A stretch of 64,000 bases of DNA from Sorex araneus. Its lineage: Eukaryota; Chordata; Mammalia; Eulipotyphla; Soricidae. Below the pieces are notes generated by a model, which was not told the DNA's origin, did not search any database, and saw only the letters and a list, made by a program, of their open reading frames with translations. The translations under genes and the position numbers were made by a program. Location of the stretch: NCBI RefSeq assembly GCF_027595985.1, contig NC_073302.1, forward strand, positions 219,315,854 through 219,379,853, in the 5' to 3' direction. Positions within the stretch are counted from its first letter, which is position 1. Each line of letters begins with the position of its first letter. Of this stretch, positions 33,813 to 44,030 are shown piece after piece.

Positions 33813-36659
33813 GTAGCAATCTCTCAGGGCTCTTACAAGGACAACACAACTAAAAGTGATTGCCCTACAATATGATAAATCTGTAAAGGTTTGAAATCAG
33901 ACAGTATATTCAAACAAATTCTGAAATAGGTGAGACTTGGTTAAATATTAATTCTGTTTCTATAACTCAAGCTTTACTTAAGAAATTGACCTTTATAAGA
34001 AATATGTTTAATTCCTATCTTGATCATTAGACTGGAGATTAAGAGATTTTTCCTGGTTTTCACATTTTATAGCATGCTTTAAACATCTCTCTACAACAAC
34101 ATAGACCTACAATTGTTCTCAGTAATTGCTTTCTATTTCATTCTCTGATTTAGTTCTATAATTTACCTGAACAATTGCAGCACTGTGTTTTAATAAATTA
34201 TAAATGACTTCCATGTAATTAACATTAATAATTATGGTATTCTAGTCCATGGTAAAAAATAATTTTTCATCCATCAATATTCTCTCTTCCATTAGTAACA
34301 GGTACAATCAAGCCTCATTTTGCTGCTTTGAAGAATTGATATGACTAAGACCCCCATTAACATTCCTTTATCCTTTTAGTATTAATCACAGAAAGTATGG
34401 TTTATAGTGATCTTTTGAACTTTGAATTCCTGACATGCTTATTTAGAGTACCTACTAGCTCAGAAATCATTTTACATTCTTCAGTGATAAACTATACATA
34501 AACAGAATTTCTTTAATATAAGCTAATGGCTCTTGTTCTATCAGTTTCTCTCTTTTCTTCACTTTATACAATTACTCTAAACTTTGGAGAGATAATTTTA
34601 TAAAATATATTAGAGAGTTATACTATCTGTTTAAATGTAGGTGTCCTTTCAAGATTTATGGTATAACATTGGTATAGCAAGCCAGCAAATAAAGAGAAAA
34701 GATTGGACATGATATTCCTCAGGTGATCAGCAATTTACCCAACTCAATTCATTGGGCTATTCTAAGAGCAGTCAGACTTTATTTTAACCTTATTTATTTA
34801 GAAAGAATGTGAGATTTAAAGAAGAATTAAAATAAATTATCTGAGACATGATATTAATTTCCTATTATCATTCTAATAAAATACCACAACCATTTTGTGG
34901 TGGTTCAAAACATCCCATTTTTTATCATTCAATCTGAAAGTTGATATTCTAAAATTACATCAAATTACGCTAAAATCAAGGTGTGCAAAAGGATGTGTTC
35001 TTCTGAAAATTTATAAAAAGAATCTGTTTTCCTGACTTTTTTTTGAGATTTTTATAATCTTTGTCTTGGGACCCCTTCCTTCTCTCTCAAGGCCACTGGT
35101 GTAGCAGTTTCAAGGCTTTCTTCCTAACGTATATGATTTGCTTCACTATTTCTCTTAAAAGTATCCCAGTGACTATATTGGGCTCATCCAGGTGATCCAG
35201 AATGTTATTCCATCTCTTAGTTCATTAGGAACATTGACTTTCCACTCTTAAATCAACATTCTCTTAAATCAACTCTACAACCTTAGATCTGCAATCATAG
35301 TCCCCCATGCCAAATAAACTAACATATTCATCAAGTCCAATGAATATGGACATCTTTGGGAAACCATCATTTATCCAATTCTATCAGCTTATCTATAGGA
35401 AATAAGCCAAGCAATCAATCAAGTCAATGTTTCTCGACATACTGATGTATTTCAAGGGGCAATGGATAAAGCCTCCTGTGAAAAAGCGCCAACTTTGATG
35501 CTTTCAGTAATACTTGAAAATCCATCATTATAATTGGTTTCTTTGAAGCTCACATGCAAAAAGGTCTTACAAATCCCCAAGTGAAATTCAGATATTATAC
35601 GTTCTCAGAAATTTTATAAATGACTTATTAAGAACACAAGAACCATTTTAGGGACTGGAAATAAGAGGAAGGATAGTAGAGAAGGTCACTAAGGGAGAAG
35701 TACAATAATGCCAGTTTTCTTTCTGCACTTCTGCATCACTTGGCTGAGAGCTAGTGTTAGTGGCAGGTTTTCCAACCCTTACATAGAGGTGCAGGCATGT
35801 ACAAACAGTATTGTAACTTTCCTTTGATGTGTTTTCTGCCATACTAATCCTTATTTACTACCATCTTGTTGGTACTTGACAGTTTAACTCCAAAGAAAAT
35901 CAATTGGCCCACTATCAACCAGAATAGAGATAGAGATTTGGCTACTAAGATTGACACTATATGTACTCAATTCAACTGAACAAATTTTTATGGAAATCTT
36001 AGTATGTGAAAACCATATTACTTAAAGCTATAGGGTTTATGCATGCTTTAGCAGATACTGCTTGGATCTCTTACTCTGGGTCTATACTGATACATAAAAG
36101 CTTAGGTTTAAAATTCAGACCAAAGTGATCTAAATAAATTAAAGAGAAAGTTCTTTGAATCATATATCCTAAAATGTATCCTGTAAAATTTGATATGTAT
36201 GATGTCCCATAAAACCAGGAAGGATGTCTGCACCTAAACTGTACTAGACTAAGGGTAGGTTTCAACCCCACAACCTAAATTTCTTATTTAAATAGTGAAG
36301 CAATGGCATATGCTACAGATACTGGACAGTCATCACTGAGGGAGAAAGATTGATCTAATCATTTTATCATCCCAGGGATAAGGAGGGGGAATTTAAGGTG
36401 CCAGAGGGTCTGAGGTCCAAAAGTAGTCACATTGGTATGTGTGTATGTGTGTGTATGCATGTATGTAAGTATATATATATAATATATGCATATGTATCCA
36501 GTACCATTCGCAATATGAATCTTATTACCTTTACTGCATCTGAAAATGTGGAAACAGGCATTTCTGAGTATGATTTTTGATGAAAAGAGGTTCTTATGAA
36601 GACTAGCTCCATCACGAGTTTGCCAAAGAAGATAAACAGAAAAACCTTGTTGGCTGGCA
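33813..36659. other. Long repeat-poor stretch of intron 2
   Basis: Nearly 2.9 kb in which I recognise neither SINE nor L1, in an intron otherwise dense with them. Only chance ORFs; TG/TA-rich at 36430-36490. Confidence 0.5.
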
Positions 36660-36706
36660 GACATTGAGAATAAGTCTAAACAGGGTCAGCAAGATAGTAG
36701 AGGGGT
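36660..36706 (+). mobile_element. Head of an old SINE, split by a young SOR
   Basis: AGGGTCAGCAAGATAGTAGA aligns to the SINE head and A-box region. The rest of this old SINE (TTCAGATACTTACTTTGCATG) resumes after the young insertion, at about 36899. Confidence 0.6.
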
Positions 36707-36884
36707 GGGGCTGGAGCGATAGCACAGTGGGTAGGGCGTTTGCCATGCATTCGGCCAACTGCGTTCGATTTCTAGGTTTGATTCCCAGATGGTCCCCTGA
36801 GCACCACCAGGGGTAATTCCTGAGTGCAGAGCCAGGATGACCCCTGTGCATCACCGGGTGTGACCCAAAAAGCAAAAAAAAAAA
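36707..36884 (+). mobile_element. Young SOR SINE inserted in the head of an older SINE
   Basis: Near-consensus copy (GGGGCTGGAGCGATAGCAC to GGGTGTGACCCAAAAAGC plus A tail). A small tandem duplication sits at the B box (GTTCGATTTCTAGGTTTGAT). The TSD, AAGATAGTAGAGGGGT versus AAGATAGTATAGGGGT (36691-36706, 36885-36900), has one mismatch. Confidence 0.92.
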
Positions 36885-36898
36885 AAGATAGTATAGGG

Positions 36899-37060
36899 GT
36901 TCAGATACTTACTTTGCATGAATCCAAGTCCCCAGTTTAAATCCCAGCATTACTCATAGTCTCCTGAGACCTGTTGGGAGTAATCCCTGAGCACAGAGTT
37001 GGGAGGAAGATCTGAGCACGTCCATATTTGGCCCAACTCACCCCCTTCAAAAAATAGAGA
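36899..37060 (+). mobile_element. Remainder of the old SINE
   Basis: TTTGCATGAATCCAAGTCCC, GAGTAATCCCTGAGCACAGAG and an A-rich end follow the SOR body order at high divergence. Confidence 0.65.
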
Positions 37061-37725
37061 AAAATAGATACCCAAATGTCCCTAGAGGCTGAGGGTAGTG
37101 AGAAGAACTGACAAAACATCTGAAGGGAGAGCAGTAGAGCATGTAACAATGCCCATACAAATCTCTTGGATGAAGAAAGTAACAGATCAGGGATCACATA
37201 GAGGAAAAAGGAAGAAGCAAGCTAGCTTCACTGTCTGTGTACATGTGTCATGTAACAGCAGCAAGCTAATATTTAATGCAGAAATGTTCCAGAGTTTATA
37301 CCAGAGCAAAGATGGGTATGTCAAAAATGACATCTGTTGATACCAATCCAGAAGGAGCTTAATAACATGTTTTATGAGGAGAGGTAGTTGGCCAGTCTCT
37401 GCATAAAAAGGTAATAAATTATTAACAAATTTTGAAGTTTCAGGGGGGAAATATATGAACTCTTTCATAGCTCTCTTTCTGAAACTATTCTAGATTTTGG
37501 ATATTTTAACACAAATAAATCTAACAACATTATGAAGTCTGCTAATCTCATTCTAGGCTATAGTCAATTAAGTAATACCTTTGTTTTTTAGAGGAATGTA
37601 TACAGGCTCATAAATTATCTCCTATGCCACTAAAGACTACTTGTGCCAGAAAATAAATGCCTGGTAATGCAAAATTGGAGAATGATGAAGTTTCATCCTT
37701 TTGTATATTATCTACATCTCAGATG

Positions 37726-37902
37726 GACTAGTTCTCAATCGTGATCAGGTATAGGACCACTTAAGAGAGTCTTTAAAATCCCCCAATCCAAGCCAGTTTA
37801 AGAAAAATACAACTCAGGAGCTGGCACTCAAATATGGCTATCTATTTTTTTAACCACATAAGTAATTTGATTATCTAGCCAAGTTTAAGGAACACTGGTT
37901 TA
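37726..37902. mobile_element. MER5A-like hAT-Charlie DNA transposon remnant
   Basis: Starts TAGTTCTCAATCGTGATC and ends AGTTTAAGGAACACTGG, resembling the CAGTGGTTCTCAA inverted termini of MER5-type elements. The spacing of ~177 nt also fits. Ancient (pre-shrew) repeat; assignment from memory of the consensus. Confidence 0.5.
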
Positions 37903-37975
37903 AAGAAAGTAAGCTCTAAATCCTGTCTGGATCTCTGGTCTCTTTTTGAAATGCTGATTAAACTGACTAAGCTAA

Positions 37976-38180
37976 GTCAGTGTTGCTCAAGCAGTGGTTT
38001 TCAAATATTAGCAGACATCAAAATAATTAGAGCTTTTAAGTACAGATTGAGAAGTACCACACCCAAATTGTGAGGTATCACCCCCAGATTGATGGTGCCA
38101 GAGGTACTACACTCTGGTCTAATGTGGGGTTCATCCAATGCCACTATTACTGATATTTGGAAGTGCACTCTGAGAACCTA
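37976..38180. mobile_element. Second MER5A-like remnant
   Basis: CAGTGGTTTTCAAATATTAG with ACATCAAAATAATTAGAGC and the end CACTCTGAGAACC follow the MER5A layout. It lies 75 bp after the first copy. Confidence 0.5.
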
Positions 38181-38319
38181 TAAAGACAATCAAGCAGAGT
38201 ATATTATCTAGTAAAAGCAAAATTTATATCTGGTAGTATTTTTCCTTCCCACTGCTTTTCCTCTTGACCTTAGAGATTTAATCTATGATTCAGAGTTAAT
38301 ATCAAACATAAGGTTTCAA

Positions 38320-38642
38320 ATAAATACCTCATAGGCCAACCTGCACTACCTCCACTACCCAGCCACTGCCACGCTCCAGGCCAACTTTCCGGATACTCGG
38401 GCTGAACCTCACACATGAGTGAAGCCCCTCAGAACCAGGTAAAGCAGAACATTGTGACCTTGGACTCCAGGCTCAACGAGACCCAGAAACAAGATCCTCT
38501 GTCTGCCTGCTCCAATCTCTGGTGCCCCAGAGATCAAACCCAGACAACCCATCCTTCCCACACCAGATAAATACTTCATCGGCTAACTTCCAGTACCTCC
38601 ACTACCCAGCCACCGACAGGCTCGAGGCCACATTCTGGACAC
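38320..38642 (+). repeat. 77-nt direct repeat upstream of the RTE
   Basis: Unit A (38320-38396) and unit B (38567-38642) share ATAAATAC.TCAT.GGC.AAC, then CTACCTCCACTACCCAGCCA and a CTC.AGGCCA end. They are 247 nt apart. Possibly a duplicated piece of the RTE 5' UTR; otherwise an unrelated tandem duplication. Confidence 0.7.
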
Positions 38643-38977
38643 ACCATAAGACACTTAACACCCATTTTCCATAATTTCCGTACCATATTTTGTGGGGCTT
38701 AAATATGGTGTGAACCATGGGAACACCTGTAAGGGCAATTAGAGGCTGCCCTAAAAGCCTCCATCCCTCTTGGAGAGCCCAGCAAGCTACTGAGAGTTAC
38801 CCCGCCCACACGGGAGAGTCTGGCAAGCTACCCATGGCATATTCAATATGCCAAAAACAGTAACAGCAATGGGCTTCATTTGCCTGACACTGAAAGAGCC
38901 CCCAATACAGCAGTGTTGGATGAGCAAGGAGAGACCGATAAAATCTCAGGGATGAAATAGACTGCCAAAACGAAGAA

Positions 38978-39660
38978 GGACTAAAACGACTGTCTGTACT
39001 TTCAACGCATGTGCGCTTGCATCAGAAGCATCCATCGAGGACCTGATGATGCAAGCACAGAAATTCAAGTACTACGTCATTGGTCTGACCAAAATGAGAA
39101 GGCATTGATCACATCATGCCATTTTTGACATTGGAGAAAAACTGTTCTTTCGAACATGGGACAACAGAGGCATTGGTGGTATCAGTGTCCTTGTCAATGA
39201 ACTTGGCCATGAGCATTGATTCATTCGAATGCCTATCAACCTGAATCGGATGATTATGCTTGAATAGATGTGGCTTACTGCTTACTGCTGGCAGTTTCTA
39301 TCTTTGTCATCTATGCACCGACATCCAACTATGATGAAGAAGAAATTGAGAAGTTCTACATGGAGCTGGAGAAGTTCTATAAAGAAGACCACACCTTCTA
39401 CAAGATCATTGTCAGTGATTTTAATGCCAAGAAAAGACCGAGAAGGTCACCCAAAGAACTCCACATTGGGACCCATGGCCTAGAATGGACAAACAGGGTA
39501 AGAGACTGTCTGAGTTTATCATATCAACCAAGATCATCTGTGGTAACTCAAAGTTCCAGAAGGCCAAATCTAAACATTGGACATGGAAGTCTCCCGGTGG
39601 ACAGTTCCATAATGAAATTGACCACATCATATTCAATTGAAGGTTTTGCCTGACCGATGT
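38978..39660 (+). pseudogene. RTE endonuclease domain remnant
   Basis: Conceptual translation in three shifting frames gives an RTE-type endonuclease order: TVCTFNACALASEA at the N-terminus (frame of 39001, stopped at 39106-39108), then GIGGISVLVN (about 39168-39198), VIYAPTSNYDEEE (about 39307), VSDFNAK (about 39412-39429, the D-x-N catalytic region of the EEP nuclease fold), HIGTHGLEW, and in another frame WTWKSPGGQF followed by NEIDH (39575-39622), which includes the conserved IDH near the active site. In living elements the domain nicks target DNA. Here stops and frame changes make it inactive. The wording of these motifs resembles nematode (hookworm-type) RTE proteins more than BovB as I remember them. 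Confidence 0.85.
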
Positions 39661-39669
39661 TGCTATTCG

Positions 39670-40070
39670 GATAGCCCAAAAAAAAAATCAAAAGAACTAT
39701 GGAGTTTCACGTTTCACTCAAGTGAGAGAAGGAATCTGGAGTTCCGACATCTGTCAACAATCAAGAATCAGGGATGCTGTCTCGTTTGCCAAGGCATCAA
39801 AAATCAGATGGGCCAGCCACATAATTCGATTAGAGACAACCATTGGACTAGAGCTCTTACTGACTGGATTCCACGACGTCAAAAGACTGTGTGGCCACCC
39901 ACCTACGAGATGGTCAGACATCTTCGTCAAAACCCTGAATGAATGGTTTGAGGCTCTCCATGTTCCTGGAGTGAGCAAATACCATTGGGCTATACTAGCA
40001 CATGACAGGGACGAATGGAGACGTTATTGACGCCTGTTTGAGCAAATCAAAGATCAATGGATGAAAAGTG
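39670..40070 (+). pseudogene. RTE polyprotein C-terminal remnant
   Basis: Motifs IRDAVSFAKASKIRW (frame of 39722), NHWTRALTDWIPRR (frame of 39637) and PPTRWSDIFVKTLNE (back in frame of 39722), then HDRDEWRRY, a TGA at 40028-40030 in the position of a Trp codon, and LFEQIKDQW. This is the tail found after the RT domain in RTE proteins. Its last codons lie within the 3' sequence shared with the RTE-tailed SINEs, whose tails still translate as WCPLEQIDEQW. Confidence 0.85.
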
Positions 40071-40663
40071 ATACAAGTGATACAAGGTTTCAAGTTCTTT
40101 AAGTTACTCATTTCTGACAACCTATTGAAGAGGTTTACAGAAAAAGTTAGATGAGTGTTGAAAATTTAAGCTCTGAAGTATTTTAAACTTAGCTTGAGAT
40201 GCCTGTGAAGGTAAGCCAATTTGTCTGTTCATCTAAAATAGATTAATATCTATTTCTAGTACATAGTGAGCACTATGTGAAGATGAATTGTATAGTTTAC
40301 ATTTGCCAAATATGATAATAAATTTAAGTGGTGATTGAAATTATACTATTTTTATTTGTCTCCTGTTCTACATATATGAAGAAAAATTCCACTTAAACAC
40401 CTATTTAGTGAACTGCAGTGAGGTATGGAAATAGCTTTCAGTTAATAAATGTATAGAAGTTAGTTCCAAAATTTTCATTGTGTATGTTGTGATATAGTCT
40501 CTTAACTATTAACTATCATCTGCTTAATAAAAATAGCTGATACGAATTGAGTTCTTTCTATCTCTCTCTCTTCTCACATAAATTATTTCATCCATAATCC
40601 TGCAAACACCTGTTGTAGAAGACAAATGGATTTCTTTAGCATCTAAAATGATATCACTTTGGT

Positions 40664-40839
40664 ACTGGAGTGATAGCACAGTGGGTAGGGTATTTGCTTT
40701 GCATGCAGCCAACCCGGGTTCAATTCCCAGCATCCCATATGGTCCCCTGAGCACCACTAGGAGTAATTCCTCAGGCATGAATCGAGAATAACCCCTCTGC
40801 ATCGCTGGATGGGACCCAAAAAGCAAACAAATAAATAAA
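40664..40839 (+). mobile_element. SOR SINE
   Basis: GGTACTGGAGTGATAGCACAG head, GGGTTCAATTCCC, body to GGGACCCAAAAAGC and an A-rich tail with TAAA. It abuts the next SINE directly. Confidence 0.92.
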
Positions 40840-41078
40840 GTAGCACAGTGGTAGGGTGTTCGCCTTTCACATAGCCGACCCATGTTTGATTGCTCCACCC
40901 CTCTCGGAGAGCCTGGCAAGCTACCGAGAGTATTGAGCCTGCACAGCAGAGCCTGGCAAGCTACCCGTGGCATATTGGATATGCCAAAAACAGTAACAAT
41001 AAGTCTCAATGAGAGATGTTGCTGGTGCCCACTCGAACAAATTGATGAGCAATGGGATGACAGTGACAGTGATAAATA
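40840..41078 (+). mobile_element. RTE-tailed SINE abutting the SOR tail
   Basis: Head lacks its first bases (starts GTAGCACAGTGG). The body carries the family's internal 18-nt direct repeat AGAGCCTGGCAAGCTACC at 40908-40925 and 40948-40965. The 3' end TCGAACAAATTGATGAGC and tail GACAGTGACAGTGATA are intact. Insertion into the A tail of the preceding SOR is likely. Confidence 0.93.
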
Positions 41079-41096
41079 ATCTCAGTTCTACATTAT

Positions 41097-41117
41097 AATA
41101 ATAATAATAATAATAAT
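41097..41117. repeat. (AAT)n microsatellite
   Basis: About seven ATA/AAT units just after the SINE tail. Confidence 0.9.
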
Positions 41118-41519
41118 ATCACTTTAATATTATCTGGAAGAATTGGGAAAATGATCAGTTAACCCATTCCTTATAAATCCTGAGTCTAAACATTGTTCCC
41201 AGCTCTTTGTAGGTAACACACTTAATTCTCAGAACAATTCTACAGTTATCTATCCCTTTTTTTGTAGTTGAGGAGACTGACTTGCACACAGCTGTATAGT
41301 AAACGGTAGAAGCAGGATGCAAGTCAGTGGTGTCTGACTTTAGAACTGATATTTTTGTTTCATACTATACTAATTTCAGTATACTTCATGTCTCTGCAGT
41401 TATGCTATGCCTATCTTTCTTCTCTTAGTTTTTATTTTTGGAAGCCTGTGATGTGAGGCTGAGGGTGTCCAGGATGCTGCTTGAGTCCCACAGTGCTGGG
41501 GATGACCAGGGTCCTGCTC

Positions 41520-41690
41520 AGGATCTCCATAGTCACACTAGCAGTGCTCTGTGCTGCGGGGGGGAGGGGGAGCCTCTAGAGCTACATGTCATGATGCTCA
41601 GTGGACCGTGCAGTGCCAGTGATGAGACCTAGGTACAGCCAGGCAAGGCATTCACACACTGAACCTGGGCCATTTCCACAGCCCAGGCTG
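41520..41690 (-). mobile_element. Possible old SINE remnant
   Basis: Weak inverted SOR-like pieces (ATGATGCTCAGTGGACC, GGCAAGGCATTCACACAC, CACAGCCCAGG). Doubtful. Confidence 0.35.
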
Positions 41691-42852
41691 GAATTTCTTT
41701 TAGATTTATTCATTTACTGAGTTAGATGAGCCAATGTATTTGTCTCATACTGCTACCCCTTATGGCCTGTGTACTGTAAATCTGTAACTAGCTTGGGCAT
41801 GTAGTGGGAAATACAATAAAAAGGAGTGGCCAATGGGTGGTGCATCATCCCTGTTTATAGCAGGAAACTACCCTTGAGGCTAATAACTGGTCTGAGTCTT
41901 CTAGTCATATCGCTGAGAATATTCGAAAGCAAATTATGTAAAGATACAGACACTCAGAAGGACAAAATTCAATAACCATGATTCATGTTTAATACATGAT
42001 TGATAGAGTTGATACCAAGGAGAATATAAAGTAATGAATTACAGAATTCAAGATTTAGAGGTGTTTATTTAGATTATTTGTAAATTCATTTAAGCCTAAA
42101 AAATAAATGAATGATTAGTGTCATTAGACTTTAGGAGAGATCTACTTCAGAGGTAATTCAAACTGACATGGCAGGTGGGGACGGGGTATATTTCTCTCTT
42201 AGCTTGGCCCAGTTTACTGTTATTGACCTCATTATTTGCATCATGCTGTGGCATCAGGCAACACTCTGAACAAGTTATGTCCAGTGTAAAAAGAAAGCCT
42301 CTAGTTGCAATATTTTCCATTAAAATCTGAGATTTTCCAAAATGTACAAGCTAAGGTCACATGCCCGTCCGTGTATCAGAGAATGCTTTGACGGACAAGC
42401 TGAATGCTGGCTTCCAAACCTAGAGGTAGGGATGTTGTTGGGGAAAAACCTTTCCATTCCAAGTCCTGGAATGAAAAGGTTTTAAATTTAAGTCATACCT
42501 TTTTATTTTCTCTTTAGAGAAGGAAAGAAAGGGATTAGAGTTATGATCAGGACTCTGGGGAAAATTAAATATGATACTTAGCCAATAATTACATAGTCAA
42601 AGTCAATAAACTGGGTAAACAAATTGGAATTCACTCAAATTCTTTTATTCTAACATTAGTGTTTTATTACCTGACAATTTTATATTAGTACACTAGGTGC
42701 AAGATTAGAGAAATGATGGAAACATAAGGAATCCCTGACTTTAATGTGTGTGTATAAAATTGAAAAACCAATAGTGAACATGTAACATTTAAGCAGATAA
42801 CTTAGTTTTACAATGATTACATATCATAATGAGTGGTCTAAGACAAATTTTT

Positions 42853-43024
42853 TTTTTTTTTGCTTTTTGGGTCACACCCAGCGATGCTCAGGGGTTACTC
42901 CTGGCTTTGCACTCAGGAATTACTCCTGGCAGTGCTTGGGGGACCATATGGGATGCCGGGGATCGAACCCGGGTCGGCCGCGTGCAAGGCAAACGCCCTA
43001 CCCGCTGTGCTATCGCTCCGGCCC
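42853..43024 (-). mobile_element. SOR SINE, very young, 15-nt perfect TSD
   Basis: The copy closest to consensus in the window: CTTTTTGGGTCACACCCAGC, GGGTCGGCCGCGTGCAAGGC, CGCTGTGCTATCGCTCCGGC. TSD CTAAGACAAATTTTT at 42838-42852 and 43025-43039. Confidence 0.96.
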
Positions 43025-43389
43025 CTAAGACAAATTTTTGAAGGAAATGATTGATATGGGACATAATGAAAAAATGAATTAAGATATACTTATCCTTCCA
43101 AAAGCATGGTCAGAAAATGTTAAATTCAAAGCTGAACTCCAGCAGGTCCAAGGGAATTAGCCCTGGAAATATTTGGTGGAAAGTGAACCCCTCAAAAGAA
43201 AGAAGACAGGTTGTTTGTACAAAGGTCTAAGGAAGAAGAGAACTTTCCTATAAATAACTGAAGGAAGGTGCTGTGGCTGAAGCCAAGTGGACTCAAAAGT
43301 GGAAGGCTGAGGAGGACCCAGGTGTTCAGAGCTGTTATACCTGCCAAGGACAGTGGGGTGCATCTAAAATACAATGTTGAGGGTTTTTT

Positions 43390-43690
43390 TTTAACCATTT
43401 CCCCACCTACAAAAAAACTAGAAGCAGCCTGTGCTGTTGTCATTGGTGAGAGGTGACATCGTATTGTTGTCTTCATTTGAATATCCCTGGTAGTAAGTGA
43501 TGATGAGCACTTTTTCATGTGCCTACTTGACCTACTGATTTGTCTTCTGTAGAAAAGTGTTTATTCATTTCTTTCTCTATATATTTGGGCAGGGTTTTTG
43601 GATATTTTTGTTGTGGATCTTTGTGAGTACTTTACATGACTTATATATGAACCCTTTGAAATGTTGTATTCATTAGTGTATTTTTAATTG
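43390..43690 (-). mobile_element. L1 ORF2 C-terminal remnant (antisense)
   Basis: Inverted L1 sequence equivalent to the area just before the ORF2 cysteine motif: TAGTAAGTGATGATGAGCAC, TTTTTCATGTGCCTACTTG, TTTATTCATTTCTTTCTC. It aligns by eye with 17.7-17.9 kb and 27.6-27.7 kb. No 3' UTR, so a fragment. Confidence 0.7.
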
Positions 43691-43839
43691 TTTTAGTGTA
43701 AATTAGTTTTAATTTTGTATTTTTAGTTTTAACCAACAATTTTGTTGTTGTTGGATTTTGTGGCATTTCAGGAGTCGAGATTTAATCATCTATATATGTA
43801 TAGATATCACCATCTCCACTATAAATTTTTTAGAAATTT

Positions 43840-43990
43840 ATTGGACTGGAGAGATAGTATGTTGCTTTCCTTGTATGCAGCTAGTCCCTGTTCCATCCCC
43901 AGAACCATACTTAGTCTCTGAATATCAACAGGAGTCACCCCTGAGCACAGAGACAAGAGTAACCTTGGTATGGTATGCTGCATGGTATGC
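43840..43990 (+). mobile_element. Old SOR-like SINE
   Basis: GGACTGGAGAGATAGTATG head, CCCTGTTCCATCCCCAG, and body with AGGAGTCACCCCTGAGCAC. Confidence 0.7.
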
Positions 43991-44030
43991 TGAAAAGTGT
44001 AAACTAAATGTAAACTTAAAAAAATGTAAC

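Larger units (their letters stand above)
38756..40090 (+). mobile_element. RTE-clade non-LTR retrotransposon, internally deleted (no RT domain)
   Basis: Order on the plus strand: 5' region (38756-38960) identical in kind to the body of RTE-tailed SINEs; apurinic-like endonuclease remnant (about 38978-39660); then a direct jump at about 39670 into the C-terminal part of the RTE polyprotein (to about 40060); then a GATACAAGTGATACAAGG microsatellite tail. The whole reverse transcriptase (several hundred codons) is missing. Several stops and frameshifts, no poly(A). RTE elements typically end in short tandem repeats, as here. The clade call rests on protein motifs; see the pseudogene entries. Confidence 0.88.

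Noticed and set aside
39268-40030. ORFs of 71-127 codons as a host gene
   Set aside because: Their translations carry RTE endonuclease and C-terminal motifs in broken frames with RTE 5' and 3' ends around them; this is a dead retrotransposon.
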